Shown here piece after piece: positions 5,376 to 8,036 of a stretch of DNA of 8,036 bases (position 1 is its first letter; each line of letters starts with the position of its first letter). The position numbers were made by a program, and so were the translations under genes. The notes below the pieces were generated by a model. The model saw only the letters and a program-made list of their open reading frames with translations. It searched no databases and was not told where the DNA came from. The DNA is from an uncultured Bacilli bacterium (GTDB lineage: Bacteria > Bacillota_I > Bacilli_A > RF39 > UBA660). Location: assembly GCA_947630435.1 (NCBI GenBank), contig CANRHO010000028.1, positions 1-8,036 of the forward strand, in the 5' to 3' direction.

Positions 5376-6374
5376 TTATTTTCCTTGATATATTAGCTTG
5401 TCATATGGTGCTTTTTTATCTAATTCGCCAGCGCTAGTAATTATTTCTTGTAAGTGATCAAAGTCATTTTCTGTTATGTCTGTGTTATCAGCCCAAGCAT
5501 CATTAGTTTTATATCTTTCAATGATTGCGGTTAAATCATTAAGCGATAATTCTGGGAAAAATTCATATATATCTTCTGCAATTTTTTTAGAATCTGTAGA
5601 TTTAACATAATCCAATCCCTTATTTATAGCTTTAGTAAATCCTTTTATAATTTCCGGATTTTTTTCTATGTAACTTTTCTTTGCGTTATAAGCGGTATAA
5701 GGTACTTCTCCTCCCCACTCACCTACGTATCCTACTACATAGCCTAAACCTTGCTTTTCAACACTTAATGCATTAGGTTCAAATAAGGTTACAAAATCAG
5801 CGTTACCACCAATAAACGCGCCTTCCATAGCGGCAAAATCAACACTAGTATCGATTGTCAAATCATTTTTTGGATCTATTCCATTTTGTCTTAATCCCCA
5901 TTCGAAGGTCATTTCAGGCATACCACCTTGTCTTCCCCCGATAACGGTTTTACCTTTTAAATCATCAAGAGTAAAATTATCATATTTTTTTCTTGATACT
6001 AAAAATGCTCCATCCCTTTTGGTTAGTCTTGCAAAGTTAACTAAGTAATCTTTTTCACCACTATTGTATACGTATATTGTTGCTTCACTACCACAAAAGC
6101 CTATGTTAACGTCTCCTGATAGTACTGCAGCACTAACTTTGTCAGCACCAGCGGTTAGAGTTAAATCAATTTCAATTCCTTCATCTTCGAAGTAACCTTT
6201 ACTTATAGCAGCGTAAGCCGGTGCATAAAATATAGTGTGTGCAACTTCCGCTACTTTAACTTTTTTAAGCTCGCTAATTTCATTTTTCTTGCTGTTTTTA
6301 TTATTTATAATTAAAAATAAAAAACCTGCAATGACAATAAGTAAGCAAACCAAAACAATAACTTTCTTTTTCAT
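5376..6374 (-). CDS. ABC importer substrate-binding protein, NMT1/SsuA/ThiY-like
   Basis: This is the extracytoplasmic solute receptor and first gene of the importer operon, 332 residues long. Residues 5-23 form one hydrophobic segment after a Lys-rich start. The only cysteine there, C10, is in no lipobox, so the protein appears membrane-anchored or secreted rather than a lipoprotein. The mature part opens with VKVAEVAHTIFYAPAYAAI (39-57) and KGYFEDEGIEIDL, the NMT1/THI5-like signature. LSGDVNIGFCGSE, GGRQGGMPEMT (146-156) and a C-terminal helical region follow. The family covers nitrate, sulfonates, taurine, thiamine precursors and riboflavin. The H-x-x-FYAP block leans toward thiamine-precursor-type binders, but no TPP riboswitch is seen upstream, so I leave the ligand open. 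A strong site AAAGGAGGA (6378-6386) precedes the ATG. Confidence 0.9.
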   Translation of the reverse strand: MKKKVIVLVCLLIVIAGFLFLIINNKNSKKNEISELKKVKVAEVAHTIFYAPAYAAISKGYFEDEGIEIDLTLTAGADKVSAAVLSGDVNIGFCGSEATIYVYNSGEKDYLVNFARLTKRDGAFLVSRKKYDNFTLDDLKGKTVIGGRQGGMPEMTFEWGLRQNGIDPKNDLTIDTSVDFAAMEGAFIGGNADFVTLFEPNALSVEKQGLGYVVGYVGEWGGEVPYTAYNAKKSYIEKNPEIIKGFTKAINKGLDYVKSTDSKKIAEDIYEFFPELSLNDLTAIIERYKTNDAWADNTDITENDFDHLQEIITSAGELDKKAPYDKLIYQGK

Positions 6375-6396
6375 ACTTCCTCCTTTTTACAATAGT

Positions 6397-6402
6397 AGTA
6401 TA
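6397..6402 (-). promoter_or_regulatory. candidate -10 box of the ABC importer operon
   Basis: On the minus strand TATACT lies 22 bases before the binding-protein start, with the strong ribosome binding site in between. The sequence 17 bases further upstream (ATCACT) is a poor -35, and no other hexamer fits better. A promoter is expected here because the gene is first in its operon and faces away from its neighbour, but this exact box is tentative. Confidence 0.35.
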
Positions 6403-6428
6403 TTCTTTTGAAGTTTTTAAGTGATGTA

Positions 6429-6457
6429 TTTACAATTTATTATTTTTAAATTATAAT
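6429..6457 (+). promoter_or_regulatory. sigma-A-type promoter of the VanW-family gene
   Basis: TTTACA (6429-6434) and TATAAT (6452-6457) are spaced by 17 bases, the optimal arrangement. Transcription would begin near 6463-6465, giving a leader of about 23 bases that contains AGGAG (6475-6479), seven bases before the ATG at 6487. The leader has no room for a riboswitch. Confidence 0.8.
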
Positions 6458-6486
6458 CTATTTGTAAGGAAGATAGGAGAGTAATC

Positions 6487-8036
6487 ATGACTAGTGAACA
6501 TAACATAGATAAACTAGATGAAAAACAAAAAGTAAATTACATAAAAAATTTACTTTTTAATAGTGAAATAAATGATGCTCTTGATATCCTTTTAAAAAAG
6601 GAGAGGAAAGACTTACACATAATTCATTTAATATTAAAAACATTAGATGAAGATATGATGATAAAGCGAATAAAACAGCAGTGTAATTTAAATGATACAA
6701 AATACGTAAAGCCCTTTGTTTATTCTAAGATTATCGCAACATTATCTTTTTATAATAAATCAGTTATATTAAATAATCTATTTAAAAAGATGCCTGAAGA
6801 AGAAAAAAGACAAGTTGCAGCATACGAGTATCAAAATAAAACAAATGTGTCTTTTAATAGTAAAATATTTAATAAGTATTGTTTAAAGTATAAGGATGAG
6901 GTATTAAAATCATTAAATTTGGAAAGTACAGAAGTTCTTATGCTTGATGAGATAAAAGAAAAATATAATAACTTATCAAAATCAAAAAACAAAAAAAATT
7001 TAATATTTTTAATCGCGATATTTGCCATTTTAATTATAGGAGTACTTAGTTACAAGATTAATGACTATAATAAGATGGTAAAAGAATATAAAGGCCTTAT
7101 TTATCCTGGAATATATTTAAATAATAAAAATTTATGTGGAATAAAAATAAATGATTTACAAGACGTTGTTAACGAAGAAAAAGAAAAAATTGAAAACGGA
7201 GTTATAACCGTTAGAAACATAAATGGGGATTATGATTTTACTTACCAAGAGATTGGATTGAAAATAAATGCTGATAAAGTAAGAAAAGATATAATAAATT
7301 ATAATAATAAATTGTCTTTCATTAAAAAGGTAATGTTAATAAAGAATAATAAAAAAGATAAAATTTTTTATCTAACGGCGGAATATGATGATGATTTAAT
7401 TAATAGTTTTATGGATCTTTTACAGCAAAGATTAAATACCGTTGCTAGAAATGATGGGATAGTAATTGATGATAATCACAATGTTTACTATGATAAAGGT
7501 ACCAATGGTTTTACATTGGATATAATAAATACTAAAGAAAAAGTAAAAACGGTTTTATCTAACATAACTAAAAATAGTATTATAAAGGCAGAAGGTATGG
7601 TGGTTGAAAACGACGTTAAATACGCTTCTTTATCAAGTGTTAATAAAAAGGTATCAAGTTATACAACTTACTTTTTAAACGCTGGAAACAGAGGCCATAA
7701 TATATCTTTAGCATCTAAAAGATTAAACGGTACGGTTTTGATGCCAGGAGACGTATTTTCATATCTTAAAGTGGTTGGACCATATGGTGCTTCAAACGGG
7801 TATTTACCTGCTCCAATATATTTAAATGGAGATACAGCAACCGCTAATGGTGGTGGGGTTTGTCAGCTTGCATCAACCACTTATATGGCACAGCTAAAAG
7901 CCGGGTTACAAACCGTATCAAGAAGAGGTCATACTTTTGCCCCTAACTACGTGCCGAAAGGATTGGATGCAACGGTTTATTCAACCACGACTGATTATAA
8001 ATTTAAAAATAATTATGATTATCCAATCTACATAGT
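6487..8036 (+). CDS. VanW-family membrane protein with cytoplasmic N-terminal extension (3' end outside window)
   Basis: The open frame runs 516 codons from ATG to the right edge without a stop. Residues 1-170 are charged, helix-rich and without a signal sequence. Residues 171-188 (LIFLIAIFAILIIGVL core) form one transmembrane helix, preceded by KSKNKK, so the N-terminus should be cytoplasmic and the rest outside. The outer part (about 200-380) looks like the peptidoglycan-binding-type repeats common in this family: YPGIYLNNKNLCGI, then ITVRNINGDYDFTYQEIGL. The VanW domain begins near 385, with GNRGHNISLASKRLNG (400-415), PGDVFSY, and GGGVCQLASTTY (455-466), whose cysteine is characteristic. 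VanW is named from VanB-type glycopeptide resistance clusters, but its biochemical role is unsettled. No vanHAX genes are present, so a resistance role is not implied. YoaR-like proteins often end in a G5 domain, which may lie past the edge. Confidence 0.92.
   Translation, partial: MTSEHNIDKLDEKQKVNYIKNLLFNSEINDALDILLKKERKDLHIIHLILKTLDEDMMIKRIKQQCNLNDTKYVKPFVYSKIIATLSFYNKSVILNNLFKKMPEEEKRQVAAYEYQNKTNVSFNSKIFNKYCLKYKDEVLKSLNLESTEVLMLDEIKEKYNNLSKSKNKKNLIFLIAIFAILIIGVLSYKINDYNKMVKEYKGLIYPGIYLNNKNLCGIKINDLQDVVNEEKEKIENGVITVRNINGDYDFTYQEIGLKINADKVRKDIINYNNKLSFIKKVMLIKNNKKDKIFYLTAEYDDDLINSFMDLLQQRLNTVARNDGIVIDDNHNVYYDKGTNGFTLDIINTKEKVKTVLSNITKNSIIKAEGMVVENDVKYASLSSVNKKVSSYTTYFLNAGNRGHNISLASKRLNGTVLMPGDVFSYLKVVGPYGASNGYLPAPIYLNGDTATANGGGVCQLASTTYMAQLKAGLQTVSRRGHTFAPNYVPKGLDATVYSTTTDYKFKNNYDYPIYI

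Noticed and set aside
6375..6486. Possible TPP or other riboswitch before the ABC importer operon
   Set aside because: No conserved thi-box or FMN-type blocks are visible, and the short divergent region is taken up by promoters and ribosome binding sites.
6831..7028. Minus-strand open frame of 65 codons
   Set aside because: It is antisense to the helical N-terminal part of the VanW-family gene; Phe/Leu-rich as expected from reversed Lys/Glu/Asn codons.
6487..8036. Vancomycin resistance determinant
   Set aside because: A VanW-family domain alone does not confer glycopeptide resistance; no vanH, vanA/B ligase, vanX or VanRS-like genes are in the window, and such proteins are widespread in susceptible Firmicutes.
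1..8036. Mobile element, CRISPR array, tRNA gene or defence system
   Set aside because: No transposase, integrase, direct-repeat array, cloverleaf or defence-type protein was seen; composition is uniformly AT-rich with no obvious transferred segment.

Overview
The window comes from a very AT-rich, low-GC Gram-positive-type bacterium that uses the standard code: TGA terminates tsaE, tsaB and rimI, and TGG encodes Trp. Three things point to the Bacilli/Mollicutes side of the Firmicutes: the order tsaE-tsaB-rimI-tsaD, the purine-rich ribosome binding sites, and a 5S rRNA with a shortened arm, as known from Mollicutes. An uncultured gut-type lineage such as RF39, or a relative, is a reasonable guess but is inference only.

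Layout. Positions 1-273 hold the tail of an rRNA operon: the 23S 3' end, a compact 5S gene and a strong intrinsic terminator. A small ribbon-helix-helix-like regulator follows on the minus strand (340-507). A putative small plus-strand ORF with a TTG start lies at 628-798. From 858 to 3784 runs a tight plus-strand operon of tsaE, tsaB, rimI and tsaD, ending in a type IV pilin-like protein. A long bidirectional hairpin (3806-3840) separates it from a convergent minus-strand ABC importer operon at 3839-6374. That operon is transcribed as substrate-binding protein, then ATPase, then permease, and belongs to the nitrate/sulfonate/taurine/thiamine-precursor (NMT1/SsuABC-like) family. A short divergent promoter region leads into a VanW-family membrane protein (6487 onward) that runs off the right edge.

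How the genes work together. TsaE, TsaB and TsaD are three of the four bacterial enzymes that make t6A37 on ANN-decoding tRNAs; TsaC/Sua5 is not in the window. RimI is the ribosomal-protein/TsaD-associated N-acetyltransferase that usually travels with them. With the rRNA genes, this makes the left half translation-centred and largely housekeeping. The right half is cell surface and uptake. No mobile element, CRISPR array, tRNA or defence system is seen. The least ordinary items are the roughly 170-residue cytoplasmic N-terminal extension on the VanW protein, the cysteine-containing pilin-like gene at the end of the t6A operon, the unlipidated substrate-binding protein, and the two small genes between the rRNA operon and tsaE.
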